DNA from: Flavipsychrobacter stenotrophus
GTDB taxonomy: Bacteria > Bacteroidota > Bacteroidia > Chitinophagales > Chitinophagaceae
Assembly: GCA_947379685.1 (NCBI GenBank)
Contig: CANCOG010000009.1
Coordinates: 1 to 25,853, forward strand
DNA length: 25,853 nt
Direction of reading: 5' to 3'
Positions 1 to 7,803 of the stretch are shown here, piece by piece. The position numbers were made by a program, and so were the translations under genes. How positions within the stretch are numbered: position 1 is the first letter of the stretch; the number at the start of each line of letters is the position of its first letter. The notes under the pieces are model-generated. The model was given only the letters and a program-made list of their open reading frames with translations, did no database searches and was not told the DNA's origin.

Positions 1-150
1 TTCATGAACCGGATAAAGGACGATGACTACGAATCACCTAAAGAAAACCTGCACTACATGGAAGAAGCCGTCAATAAGCTTGACGAAAAAATACTGTTAG
101 TGGTGCAAAGCACTAATATGGTGAGGGAAATGTATGAGGTGGAGAATTAG
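1..150 (+). CDS. C-terminal fragment of an unidentified protein
   Basis: An open frame enters from the left edge in frame 1 and runs 49 codons to a TAG. The visible part is hydrophilic and helix-prone: charged residues alternate with leucine and valine (for example KLDEKILLVVQSTNMVREMY), which would suit an amphipathic or coiled-coil tail. The start and most of the gene lie outside the window. No family is recognisable from this tail. Codon use and composition look like ordinary coding sequence, so I believe the frame is real, but no function is proposed. Confidence 0.55.
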   Translation, partial: FMNRIKDDDYESPKENLHYMEEAVNKLDEKILLVVQSTNMVREMYEVEN

Positions 151-238
151 GCAACCATGGACCGCTCAATGGACCTAAAATTTAGATCGCACTTTAGACA
201 AAGTCTGTTGCATAATTCGGTTGCATTGTTTCTTTCAG

Positions 239-685
239 CTAAAATGGATTCTTACCGACAAAGGACCGGTTAGTTACTTTCGTGGAATCAGTGCAGGTAT
301 AGCTAAAGGTGCCTTTCAACGGCGACGTACCCGTAATAGTAACATTGCCATAACAAGATTGAGTTGTACCTCCACCCGCAGAATCATAAAACGCCTGGTT
401 CACTCCAGCTCCCCTATACCCAATTGGATATGTGCCTAAGCCACTGTATTCGACATTAATATATATGCTTGGCGCAGTCAAAACCCCATTTTCCAAATTC
501 CCACCACTAATAGTTAATTCGACACCGTTATGGGTACACCTGCAAACAGAATTAAATGAGTCTCCGTTTACTATTGCATTGAGACGTAAGTAGGTAATAT
601 TTACTTCAGTACCCGTCTTAAGGCATCCCGATAACAGTACCATCATTAAAAACAATATTAGAAAAGTCAGGGGATATTTTTGCAT
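239..685 (-). CDS. small secreted lipoprotein, DUF6252-like
   Basis: A 148-residue protein. It opens with a hydrophobic signal segment (residues 5-18) and a clear lipobox, LSGC, with the lipidated Cys at residue 21, so it should be anchored in the membrane. The mature part is Gly/Thr/Asn-rich. It starts with a segment resembling 'LNAIVNGDSF' and ends with a 'VTITG...KGTFSYTC' strand pair. This layout resembles small Bacteroidota beta-sandwich lipoproteins annotated as DUF6252; that match is from memory and tentative. Four cysteines in the mature part (in the CRC, SC and TC segments) could form disulphides. The ATG at 685 sits 18 bases downstream of a consensus -7 box (703-710), which supports this start. 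It is monocistronic and its role is unknown. Confidence 0.7.
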   Translation of the reverse strand: MQKYPLTFLILFLMMVLLSGCLKTGTEVNITYLRLNAIVNGDSFNSVCRCTHNGVELTISGGNLENGVLTAPSIYINVEYSGLGTYPIGYRGAGVNQAFYDSAGGGTTQSCYGNVTITGTSPLKGTFSYTCTDSTKVTNRSFVGKNPF

Positions 686-702
686 AAGTAAGTTTCCACT
701 TC

Positions 703-710
703 CAAATATA
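703..710 (-). promoter_or_regulatory. Bacteroidota -7 promoter box for the lipoprotein gene
   Basis: On the minus strand the box reads TATATTTG, an exact match to the Bacteroidota -7 consensus TAnnTTTG, 18 bases before the ATG at 685. No good -33 TTTG is visible at the expected 19-20 base distance, so promoter strength is uncertain. Confidence 0.5.
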
Positions 711-744
711 ACACTTTCCTACACCATGTTGAACGAAAAATATT

Positions 745-784
745 GCATGTATCTAAAACAGGAGAACCTGTTTTAGATACATGC
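745..784 (-). terminator. perfect 18-bp hairpin downstream of the gene at 838-1827
   Basis: Arms at 745-762 and 767-784 are perfect inverted repeats of 18 bases around an AGAA loop. On the minus strand the hairpin lies about 55 bases past the stop at 838 and is followed by AATATTTTTC, a short T-rich tail. It is therefore most simply a terminator for that gene. It also separates that gene from the lipoprotein promoter just downstream. The stem is unusually long and perfect for a Bacteroidota terminator, so it could also be a small dispersed palindrome. Confidence 0.65.
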
Positions 785-837
785 TAAAAACAATTGAAGC
801 TTGCAAAACGTCGAACTTAATCCGCGGGAACAGGAAG

Positions 838-1827
838 CTAACGCACCACCAGAATTTTAATGGTCTTTGTAAAAGCAGGGCTGACAATTTTTATAAAATA
901 TATCCCATCATGCAGAAATTCAATAGCTGTAGCTTTTTCTATCGGATATAATTTTGACGTCTGACGACCAAGTGCGTCAGTAATTGTAATTTCTGATTGG
1001 GGATCGGTCAGTTCAAGCGTTGCTTTGCCATTTGAAGGGTTGGGATAAACTGTTACCAGCTTACCACCAAATGCCTCATCAACAAAGGATGGTGCCACTA
1101 TCACAGTATCTTTAGTTGAATCATGCACCCAAAGTAATGCATTAGCGATGATCTGTGTCCCATCAGTAGAATCTGCCCAAAAGCATATCTCAACACTACT
1201 GGACGGAGGAAAGAAATTCAGGTCGGCCCGGCGCCTGTTGTGCGTGTACCCTGCGGTTTCTTTGGCAACTATGAACAGATCTCCGTTGTCATAGTTGGCT
1301 ACTCTGTAAGAGCCGCCAGTTATTGTACCGGAGACTGTCTCGTAAGAACAATGTCCGCCATTAAAACTATGAACAAGATGCATAATAGGATGGGATGGCA
1401 ATAAAACCGCCCCCATTGAACGGGTAACATAACTAGTTGCAGAATCGGGAACAATAACTGTGTAATTAGAATCCTTAAAAGCTCCCGCAAGTACATATGG
1501 CCTATAAGTATCAAACATAGCACACACCACCCCTCCTCCACTATCTATGTATGCAGCCAGGTTATTACCCATAAGTGTAGAGTCGAAGAAAGTGCCGTCA
1601 GAATATACGAGTATTGCATTATATTTTCGCAATAGCGAAAGTGACGGTGTCCCACTATAACAATTAAATATGTCAACACTGGAAAATCGACCAGTCGACA
1701 ATAGTTTAGTTTGAATATCTGCACTATAGGAGGTCATCGGCTCTGCGCCACAAATAAGCACATTGATATGGCCTCTCAACTGCAGGCAAAACAGGCAAAT
1801 GGTAAAAACAAAAAGAATCTTCTTCAT
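838..1827 (-). CDS. T9SS-secreted protein with a ThuA/amidotransferase-like domain
   Basis: A 329-residue secreted protein with a signal peptide at residues 1-19. The N-terminal domain (about 20-230) opens with a strand, 'INVLICGAEP'. It then alternates beta strands and helices, with 'YNAILVYSDG', 'LAAYIDSGGGVVCAMFD' and a closing 'QIIANALLWV'. That pattern is typical of class I amidotransferase/ThuA-like folds often found on Bacteroidota cell-surface proteins. I see no Cys-His-Glu triad, so an enzymatic role is not supported. The C-terminal 75 residues are a T9SS type A sorting domain ('VYPNPSNGKATLEL', 'ITDALGR', 'DGIYFIKI'), so the protein should cross the outer membrane through T9SS. It is followed by a strong hairpin and preceded by another T9SS cargo gene on the same strand, with a 148-base gap that argues for separate transcription. 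Confidence 0.8.
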   Translation of the reverse strand: MKKILFVFTICLFCLQLRGHINVLICGAEPMTSYSADIQTKLLSTGRFSSVDIFNCYSGTPSLSLLRKYNAILVYSDGTFFDSTLMGNNLAAYIDSGGGVVCAMFDTYRPYVLAGAFKDSNYTVIVPDSATSYVTRSMGAVLLPSHPIMHLVHSFNGGHCSYETVSGTITGGSYRVANYDNGDLFIVAKETAGYTHNRRRADLNFFPPSSSVEICFWADSTDGTQIIANALLWVHDSTKDTVIVAPSFVDEAFGGKLVTVYPNPSNGKATLELTDPQSEITITDALGRQTSKLYPIEKATAIEFLHDGIYFIKIVSPAFTKTIKILVVR

Positions 1828-1975
1828 AATGTAGGTTTTATATTGTTAAAATTTGACTTGCATTAAAAAGTAGCAATGGGAAACACAAAATCGCTTGTGG
1901 CATCAATTTCGTTAATCCGGGAATTGCATTCAAATAAAAAAGAGTGTTCTTTACAAAATTTCAATCAGGCTCAGT

Positions 1976-3343
1976 TTACTCTTTTATAAACTGGGATGTT
2001 ATCACACCTCCACCAGTGGTTGCCGACAAAATATACTGGCCTGCCGGAAGATGCACAATGTCAATACTGCCATGAAATATCCCGTTTTTACCCATGACAG
2101 TTTTTTGCAACAGACTACGACCTGCCGCGTCAAATACCTGAATGTCAATGTAGTTGCCAGTGATTGCAGCAGCCTCGAAGCTAAGCATTTCATGGGCCGG
2201 ATTAGGAAAAACAGTGAATGACGGATTTTGCAGGATTTTGGTTTGTTCCTCTAAGTTTTGGTGTCCCGTATCCCCTACCCTCCTAATCACGCTATTGCCA
2301 TAATCACAAATGAAAAGGTCGCCATTGGCCTTCACCTCGACTCCTGTCGGGTTATTTAAAGTTGCATTAGTGCCTGGTCCGCCATCGCCCGTGTAATCAA
2401 TAACACCCGTTCCAACAATAGTAGTTATTAAACCGGTCGCGCTCACTTTACGTATTCGAAGATTGGCGTTATCGGTGATATACAAATTGCCAAAGGTGTC
2501 CACAGCCACTGCGTAAGGAAAGTTCAATTCTGCAGCCGTTGCCTGGCCACCATCTCCTGAAAATCCGTGAGTTCCAACTCCGCAAACAGTTGAAATTATC
2601 CCTGCTCCATTGACCATCCTTATTCGCTGATTCAACACATCCGCAAAATAAACGTTACCATTTTTATCAATTGCAACTGCATAAGGGTCTTTTACTTTAG
2701 CCGCCGTAGCAACGCCGCCGTCACCTGCGAAGCCAAAACTTGAAGTGCCGCCCCCGGTTAACGTTGAAATGATGCCTGCATTACTTACTTTTCTTATGCA
2801 ATTATTCCCTATTTCCGCTATATAAAGGTTATTGTGTGCATCCAATGCGCAGCCGAAAGGCTGAAAAAGCTGAGCAGAATCTGCGCGACCACCATCGCCA
2901 CTGTAACCTAGTGTTCCGGTGCCCGCATATGTTGTAATAATTCCTGCACTATTCACTTTGCGTACACAATGATTATTAGCTTCAGTAATATAAATGTTAC
3001 CGGCACTATCTATCGCCAAATCCGAAGCCCCATTTAACTGTGCAGCGGTTGCCGGCCCACCATCGCCTGAATACCCTGGCGTTCCCGAACCCGCAACCGT
3101 GCTTATAATACCACTGGTTGTGATTTTACGGATAACATAATTTTCATAGTCAGTGAAATACAAATTGCCATTTTTGTCGAAATGGGCCATATTGGGATGG
3201 TTTAGAGTAGCCGCGGTAGCGGGTCCGCCGTTTCCGGCATAACCAGTCGTATGATTTCCGGCAATTGTAGTTATGGTTTGCGCATTGGCTGTTGCTACTA
3301 AAAAACATGCGGCAAGCAATAAGGGGGAGAAAATCTTCTTCAT
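1976..3343 (-). CDS. NHL-repeat beta-propeller protein with T9SS sorting domain
   Basis: A 455-residue secreted protein with a signal peptide at residues 1-21 (cleavage after ANA). Six NHL-type repeats of about 55 residues follow, from about 24 to 365. Each carries a G(Y/F)xGxGGxA(T)xAxL loop, then 'DxxGNLYxxDxxNxxIRKV' and a 'GIISTVAGxG' strand. Six such blades are expected to close into a six-bladed propeller. The C-terminal 80 residues form a T9SS type A sorting domain ('FTVFPNPAHEML', 'VFDAAGR', 'LPAGQYIL'). Proteins of this kind are exported to the surface or released; ligands are generally unknown and none can be read here. The blades also repeat at DNA level, which makes the gene prone to blade-number change by recombination. 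The first blade has GNGG where the others have GDGG. Confidence 0.9.
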   Translation of the reverse strand: MKKIFSPLLLAACFLVATANAQTITTIAGNHTTGYAGNGGPATAATLNHPNMAHFDKNGNLYFTDYENYVIRKITTSGIISTVAGSGTPGYSGDGGPATAAQLNGASDLAIDSAGNIYITEANNHCVRKVNSAGIITTYAGTGTLGYSGDGGRADSAQLFQPFGCALDAHNNLYIAEIGNNCIRKVSNAGIISTLTGGGTSSFGFAGDGGVATAAKVKDPYAVAIDKNGNVYFADVLNQRIRMVNGAGIISTVCGVGTHGFSGDGGQATAAELNFPYAVAVDTFGNLYITDNANLRIRKVSATGLITTIVGTGVIDYTGDGGPGTNATLNNPTGVEVKANGDLFICDYGNSVIRRVGDTGHQNLEEQTKILQNPSFTVFPNPAHEMLSFEAAAITGNYIDIQVFDAAGRSLLQKTVMGKNGIFHGSIDIVHLPAGQYILSATTGGGVITSQFIKE

Positions 3344-3435
3344 AAAGTTTTATTTTAAAAGGGTGAACAGAATTCCGGATTAAGATGGCTACATAATCAA
3401 TTAAAAAAGTAGTGCGTCATTATCAGGATGTAAAA

Positions 3436-3450
3436 GTAAGCCGCGCTTGC
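3436..3450. repeat. short hairpin resembling the GCAAGC/GCTTGC repeats
   Basis: GTAAGC (3436-3441), CGC loop, GCTTGC (3445-3450): a six-pair stem with one G-T pair. It resembles the first hairpin of the two larger repeats near 6355 and 7717 and may be a remnant of the same dispersed family. It lies between the NHL gene and the two-component promoter. Confidence 0.3.
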
Positions 3451-3460
3451 AGCACAGAAT

Positions 3461-3500
3461 AGCGTATAATTACCATTTTAAAAAAGCGTATAATTACGCT
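3461..3500 (+). promoter_or_regulatory. candidate operator: two copies of AGCGTATAATTAC upstream of the two-component system
   Basis: The 13-base string AGCGTATAATTAC occurs at 3461-3473 and again at 3485-3497. The second copy extends into a full palindrome, AGCGTA-TAAT-TACGCT (3485-3500), with 6-base arms. The copies start 24 bases apart and end immediately before the proposed -33 box of the kinase gene. A repeated palindromic box at this place is what a binding site for a dimeric regulator looks like. The product of the downstream regulator gene is the obvious candidate ligand, but this is inference. Confidence 0.5.
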
Positions 3501-3501
3501 A

Positions 3502-3530
3502 TTGTATGTTAGGGTCTGGAAGTACCTTGC
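3502..3530 (+). promoter_or_regulatory. probable promoter of the two-component operon
   Basis: TTG at 3502-3504, 18 bases, then TACCTTGC at 3523-3530, a near match to the Bacteroidota TTTG / TAnnTTTG arrangement. It would give a leader of about 27 bases before the ATG at 3564. Confidence 0.4.
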
Positions 3531-3563
3531 AACAAAAGCCGACAATAACTGCAACATACTGCT

Positions 3564-5528
3564 ATGAATAGAAAACAGAACTGTTTGAATTTCCATCTTT
3601 TGTTTGTTCTGACGTTCATTTCGGTGCTTACCTTTCCTGTGGCGTATGGCAAAAACACTGTGACAGATACGGCCGCGTTAATGAAACTGGTAAAGACTGC
3701 AGCACTGGACCCCGTTGCCACCGAAGCTATATTGAAATTAGATTCTGCCGTAAAAAAATGTACAGAGGCGGGCTTTCCGTTGGGTGCAGCCACTGCACTT
3801 TATTCTCAGGGATCTAAATATAATGACATTGGCGAATACGACAAAGCGGTAAAATGCGCCGAGCAAGCGCTCCCGACCGCTGCCAAATCAGGAGACCCTT
3901 CGACAATCTCCTTTTGTCATAACCTCTTGGGAACCGCCTATTTTTTCAAGGGCAATTATGCACTTGCTTCAAGCGAATATTTCACCGCGCTCGATGTATT
4001 AAAAAAAATTGATAGTTTAAATTTCAAAGCCGCGCTGACCATATATTCAAACCTTGCAGCACTTTACGGAAGAATGAACCAGCCTGAAAAAGTGCGCAAT
4101 TACCTGGAAACCGGCGAGAACATAGCTCGAGATAAGGTACTTACGCATGGTAATGCCAACGCACAACTGGCAACCCTGCTCGTTAGCAAAGGAAATTATT
4201 TTGAACGGAACCACTCTCCCGATAGTGCAACAGCTTGCTACCTGGAAGTGCTCGATATATTGAAGATGCCTGATGTCGCTGAATCAAAAAGGACAAGACT
4301 TACAGCACTTGCCTTGATGAACATAGGCGCATGTGCCTTACAAAAAGGAGATTATTCAGCTGCCGCAAAATATGCCCAAATGGGAATTGATCTGGCCAAA
4401 GGCAAGTATGCCTTTATTGTAGCAAATGGCTCCTATATACTGGGTGAAGCACTCCGTAAACTGAAAAGATACAAAGAAGCTGAAAGTATTCTATTGGGCG
4501 CGCTCCGCCTAAGTGCAACGCAAAATACAAAAGACCAACTGCTCGTAGGCTACGGAACGTTGGTAAACGTATATAAAGATTCCAGAAATTTCGAAAAAGC
4601 ACTGATCTATACCGATTCTTTACAGGGCATCAAAGATTCTCTTTATTCAATAGAAAAAGAAAAGGCTATCGCGCAATTTGAATCGAAATATCTGCTGGCA
4701 GAAAAAAATCAGCAGCTTGCACGTAACGAATTAATAATTGAACAACAAAAGAACAACAACCGGCTTACCAAATTCTGGTTGAGTGCTGGCATAGCGGCAG
4801 TATCTTTACTATCAATGTTGTTCATTGCCTATTTTTACTTTCGGCACCAAAAACAGCAACTGGTTATCAGCGCCCTTGAACAGAAAAATACTATAAGTGT
4901 GTTGAAAGGGGTCGTTCAGGGTGAAGAAAATGAGCGGATCAGGTTGGCAAGAGACCTTCATGATGGTATTGGAGGGATGCTTTCAGCTACCAAAATGCGC
5001 TTTATGGCCCTGCGGCACCAGCATAAAGACCTGAATACGTCTCCACGCTATATGGAAGCAATGGGTCTATTAGATGTTATGGGTGACGAGATCAGAAAAA
5101 CATCACATAACCTAATGCCCGAAACACTGCTGAAACAGGAACTTCCGGAAGCACTGCGCAACTTTTGCAATGAAATGAAGGCCGATGCAAGTTTGCAGAT
5201 CGATTTCCAGAGTTTTGGCAATTTTGGCGAACTATTGAATGACTTTAAGCTTAACGTGTACAGAATTGTGCAGGAACTGCTTAAAAATGTGGTACAACAC
5301 GCCCATGCCACTTATGTGGTAGTACAGTTAATGAGGCTCGATGGCTACCTTACACTCAATGTCGAAGACAATGGGGCAGGATTTGATACTGAAAAAACAT
5401 CTGATGGAATTGGCCTCCAAAACCTGAGGGCAAGGGTTTCGCGAAATAACGGGCACATTACAGTGAGGTCAACGCAGGGCAGCGGCACAACAGTTTTAAT
5501 CGAATTTGAATTAGCGAATACAAAATAG
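3564..5528 (+). CDS. TPR sensor histidine kinase (HisKA_3/NarX type)
   Basis: A 654-residue membrane kinase. Residues 1-29 are a signal peptide or N-terminal anchor. Residues about 50-370 are tetratricopeptide-like helical repeats ('GEYDKAVKCAEQAL', 'GNYALASSEYFTAL', 'GDYSAAAKYAQMGI', 'KRYKEAESILLGAL'), placed on the periplasmic side. A short coiled coil leads to one transmembrane helix at about 403-425. The cytoplasmic part has a second coiled coil and a HisKA_3 dimerisation helix with the phospho-accepting His466 in 'ARDLHDGIGGML'. The ATPase domain shows the N box ('QELLKNVVQHA', about 571-581), the G1 box ('VEDNGAGFD', about 599-607) and the G2 box ('GIGLQNLRAR'). All catalytic motifs appear intact. 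The regulator gene starts 28 bases downstream, so the pair is very likely one operon. TPR kinases of this type are frequent in Bacteroidota; the signal sensed is unknown. Confidence 0.93.
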   Translation: MNRKQNCLNFHLLFVLTFISVLTFPVAYGKNTVTDTAALMKLVKTAALDPVATEAILKLDSAVKKCTEAGFPLGAATALYSQGSKYNDIGEYDKAVKCAEQALPTAAKSGDPSTISFCHNLLGTAYFFKGNYALASSEYFTALDVLKKIDSLNFKAALTIYSNLAALYGRMNQPEKVRNYLETGENIARDKVLTHGNANAQLATLLVSKGNYFERNHSPDSATACYLEVLDILKMPDVAESKRTRLTALALMNIGACALQKGDYSAAAKYAQMGIDLAKGKYAFIVANGSYILGEALRKLKRYKEAESILLGALRLSATQNTKDQLLVGYGTLVNVYKDSRNFEKALIYTDSLQGIKDSLYSIEKEKAIAQFESKYLLAEKNQQLARNELIIEQQKNNNRLTKFWLSAGIAAVSLLSMLFIAYFYFRHQKQQLVISALEQKNTISVLKGVVQGEENERIRLARDLHDGIGGMLSATKMRFMALRHQHKDLNTSPRYMEAMGLLDVMGDEIRKTSHNLMPETLLKQELPEALRNFCNEMKADASLQIDFQSFGNFGELLNDFKLNVYRIVQELLKNVVQHAHATYVVVQLMRLDGYLTLNVEDNGAGFDTEKTSDGIGLQNLRARVSRNNGHITVRSTQGSGTTVLIEFELANTK

Positions 5529-5556
5529 ACACACCCTTTCAAGCAAAATATTTGTC

Positions 5557-6195
5557 ATGAATATACGTATTGCTATAATAGACGACCATCCGCTGGTAAT
5601 AACCGGTCTCCGGCAAGTACTCTGCAACAATCCGATCATGGAAGTATGTGGCACTTACTCCAATGGCCGCGATCTGATGGCGGGTATAAAGGTTGTTTTA
5701 CCTGATGTTATTTTACTGGACATTCAATTGCAGCAGGAAATGGGCGATGACCTGGTACCGGGAATACTTGCTTTATACCCAGAAATGAAGATTCTTGTGC
5801 TGACAAACTTCAACAACATTTTTTACATAAAAAATATGCTGAAAAAAGGTGCACATGGCTATATCTTAAAAACGGCCAATGAACACGTACTTATTGAAGC
5901 AATACAAACAGTGTATGCCGGAAATCTTTACCTCGAGCCTAAATTGCTGGACAAACTTGCAACAGATAAATTGGAGCTGAAGAAATCTTTCGCAATGGAT
6001 CCGGTGATCACCAGAATCGAAAAGGAAGTGCTCCAGCTTATAGCGGCGGACTTCACCAGTCAGCAAATTTCCGAAAAACTATTCCTGAGCAAAAGGACCA
6101 TCGATAACTATCGCCTCAGCTTATTGATGAAATTAGGCGTAAAAAATCCGGCCGGGCTTATTAAAAAAGCCATTCAAATGGGAATTATTGATTAA
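5557..6195 (+). CDS. LuxR/NarL-type response regulator
   Basis: A 212-residue, two-domain regulator. The receiver domain (1-120) has the acidic pair Asp9-Asp10 ('IIDDHP'), the phospho-acceptor Asp55 ('VILLDIQ'), Thr83 and the conserved Lys105 ('YILKT'), so it should be phosphorylated by the kinase encoded just upstream. Residues about 150-207 are a GerE/LuxR helix-turn-helix ('TRIEKEVLQLIA', 'TSQQISEKLFLSKRTIDNYR', 'LLMKLGVKNPAGLIKKA'). The length is normal for the NarL/FixJ family. Its target genes are not known. The duplicated palindrome upstream of the kinase gene (3461-3500) is a plausible autoregulatory site. Confidence 0.93.
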   Translation: MNIRIAIIDDHPLVITGLRQVLCNNPIMEVCGTYSNGRDLMAGIKVVLPDVILLDIQLQQEMGDDLVPGILALYPEMKILVLTNFNNIFYIKNMLKKGAHGYILKTANEHVLIEAIQTVYAGNLYLEPKLLDKLATDKLELKKSFAMDPVITRIEKEVLQLIAADFTSQQISEKLFLSKRTIDNYRLSLLMKLGVKNPAGLIKKAIQMGIID

Positions 6196-6243
6196 CCATT
6201 TTCTACCGTTGGAAGTGAGAGCGACACCGAGGGGCAATGAGAT

Positions 6244-6265
6244 ACGTATCCTGTCAGGATTACGT
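6244..6265. repeat. intergenic hairpin after the response regulator
   Basis: ACGTA-TCCTG-T-CAGGA-(T)-TACGT forms a 10-pair hairpin with a one-base bulge, 48 bases past the regulator stop. There is no T tract, so it is a weak terminator candidate. Its ATCCTG/CAGGAT core resembles the AATCC/GGATT hairpin at 23492-23508. The region 6196-6494 holds only this hairpin and the repeat at 6327-6412; no gene is supported there. Confidence 0.4.
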
Positions 6266-6326
6266 CAATAGACAGCGACCGGATTTATATTGCTTCTTAT
6301 TTGGTGAAATTGAAAGCCCCCATAAA

Positions 6327-6412
6327 GTCGAAACATCGTCTTCGTCCCATTACAGGCAAGCATGTCGCTTGCCTCACAACAATAAATTACCCCGATCGGG
6401 ACTCTTCCACGC
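6327..6412 (+). repeat. dispersed double-hairpin repeat, copy 1
   Basis: Aligns without large gaps to the segment at 7688-7775. Both share GTCGAA, then AGGCAAGC...GCTTGC, TCACA, CAAT, AATTAC and GGGAC in the same order and with nearly the same spacing. This copy folds as AGGCAAGC/GCTTGCCT (6354-6374, 5-base loop) followed by the palindrome CCCGATCGGG (6391-6400). The same two-hairpin layout occurs in copy 2 with different stem sequences, which suggests that structure is conserved. Only the AT-rich interrupted gene lies between the two copies. Confidence 0.6.
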
Positions 6413-6494
6413 AAATGGACGAAGCTGGAAACTGAGATATACCCAACTTGGCCTTTAAAGTTCATAGAAAGGCGCAAAGAAAATTTGTGCAATA

Positions 6495-6524
6495 TTTGTT
6501 GTTGTTTTATACTCACTATATTTC
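6495..6524 (+). promoter_or_regulatory. probable promoter of the interrupted gene
   Basis: TTTG at 6495-6498, 18 bases, then TATATTTC at 6517-6524, one base from the -7 consensus. Transcription would begin about 6-7 bases after the -7 box, close to the ATG at 6530. This favours translation from the next in-frame ATG at 6548. Confidence 0.4.
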
Positions 6525-6547
6525 AAGGCATGAGGTTATGGGAAAAC

Positions 6548-7654
6548 ATGAATGGCATCATCAGGCAACTCTATGTGGCTTCACACTACCTGGCGGTTAC
6601 CATTTTATTAATATTGTCGTTTAATAAAAGTTCCTATGCTCAAATCTATTGGGACCGATACATTTTTGACATTCTTCCGGCCTCAAGGCGATTCTCCGAC
6701 CCGCCTGCTTCTGAATTTACTGAAAGTAAGATACTACCATCGTATAAATGCTTTTATAATGAAAAAATTAAAGAAAATGGCATACAAACGAGAGAAAAAA
6801 TGTCAATTGAAAACGGGCGAAACAAGCTGTTTGAAATTCTTAATTACAATAAGGATGGCTATATCGTTGTTCAACGAGAATTTGAACCTGAAGAAGAAAA
6901 TCCTCAATCCGAATCTGTGTACAAATATTCCTACAGTAATTCCTATAAGGACGTTAGCGTAAGCCTAGAAAAAAATGGGATTTTGTATGGAAGGATTGAT
7001 TTATATTTCGATGAACACAAACTGATAGATAGCTGCCTTAGTTTTAAAAATATTAGCGGCAAACTTGTTATTAACAAACGTTTCGCTTGCATATATGATT
7101 CCTTGAATAGAATCAGTAGATCTGTATCAACATTTGAAAATGAAGCTTGTCATCACGTGATCGAAAGGAGCACATATGAGTTAAGGCAACCTTCTTATTT
7201 GACTGCAAACTTGCTTTTTAATCAAAACTCTATTAAATCGCATCTTAAAAGAAAGTATAGATATAAAATATAACATATTCAAAATGACCTATATAGCTAT
7301 GCATACAAATTTTACTATTCTGCGGTGCTTTTACGCTATGATAGCGCTCGAAAATCAACGATAAATTTACTATATAAAGATAGTATTGCTTCAATTTCAT
7401 TTGGCCCCAATAACTATATTAATTTTCAGTATTTAAAAAAATCGGGTGGATTAGAATTTTGCAGTTATCGGTTTGATGGAAACTGGGTATACCGGTATAA
7501 AATACAACTTGATAAAATGAGCATTAGCTATAAAGAAGAATCGATTGAACGGGGATCGAGAGTCAAATTACAAACATCATCTGTCAATAGAATATTTTTC
7601 AATGAAAAAGGCCTAATTGAGCAATTTAATGCAATAAAATTCACCTATAAATAA
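6548..7654 (+). pseudogene. secreted protein gene interrupted by an in-frame TAA
   Basis: The first part (6548-7273) encodes 241 residues beginning with a signal peptide (hydrophobic stretch, then 'SSYAQ'), and ends at a TAA at 7271-7273. The same frame continues without any stop for another 126 codons to a TAA at 7652-7654. Those codons have the same Lys/Tyr/Ser/Asn-rich, AT-rich composition and the same YD/YK strand-like patterning. The simplest reading is one ancestral secreted protein of about 368 residues split by a point nonsense mutation; a sequencing error is the alternative. I do not recognise the family. The start at 6548 gives a normal signal peptide; ATG 6530 is also in frame. The gene is visibly more AT-rich than the two-component genes before it and mfd after it. 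It is bracketed by two copies of a repeat, so it may have been acquired. Confidence 0.6.
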
Positions 7655-7687
7655 ATGAATTACAAACAAATTATACTACTCCATCTG

Positions 7688-7775
7688 GTCGAAGGACCCG
7701 TTTCGGCGTATTAAAGGCAAGCGTCGCGCTTGCGTCACATCAATTAATTACTTCGCAAGCGGGACGCGTTTTCGC
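7688..7775 (+). repeat. dispersed double-hairpin repeat, copy 2
   Basis: Counterpart of the copy at 6327-6412, in the same orientation. The first hairpin is GCAAGC-GTCGC-GCTTGC (7717-7733). The second is built around CTTCGCAAG and is followed by GGGAC as in copy 1. It lies between the interrupted gene and the 3' end of mfd. It may serve as an end structure for either transcript, but there is no T tract. Confidence 0.6.
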
Positions 7776-7803
7776 ACAAAAAGGATGCAATAGTCACTTT
7801 TTA

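Noticed and set aside
2250..3343. Regularly spaced similar DNA segments that could suggest a CRISPR array
   Set aside because: The period is about 160-170 bases and the frame encodes NHL blades; repeats and spacers are not of CRISPR size.
838..3343. Possible operon of the two minus-strand T9SS genes
   Set aside because: They are 148 bases apart, and each has similar AT-rich upstream sequence (CTACTTTTT) that could be its own promoter.
6237..6458. 73-codon plus-strand ORF after the response regulator
   Set aside because: It runs across the hairpin at 6244-6265 and the dispersed repeat at 6327-6412, and its composition is not protein-like.
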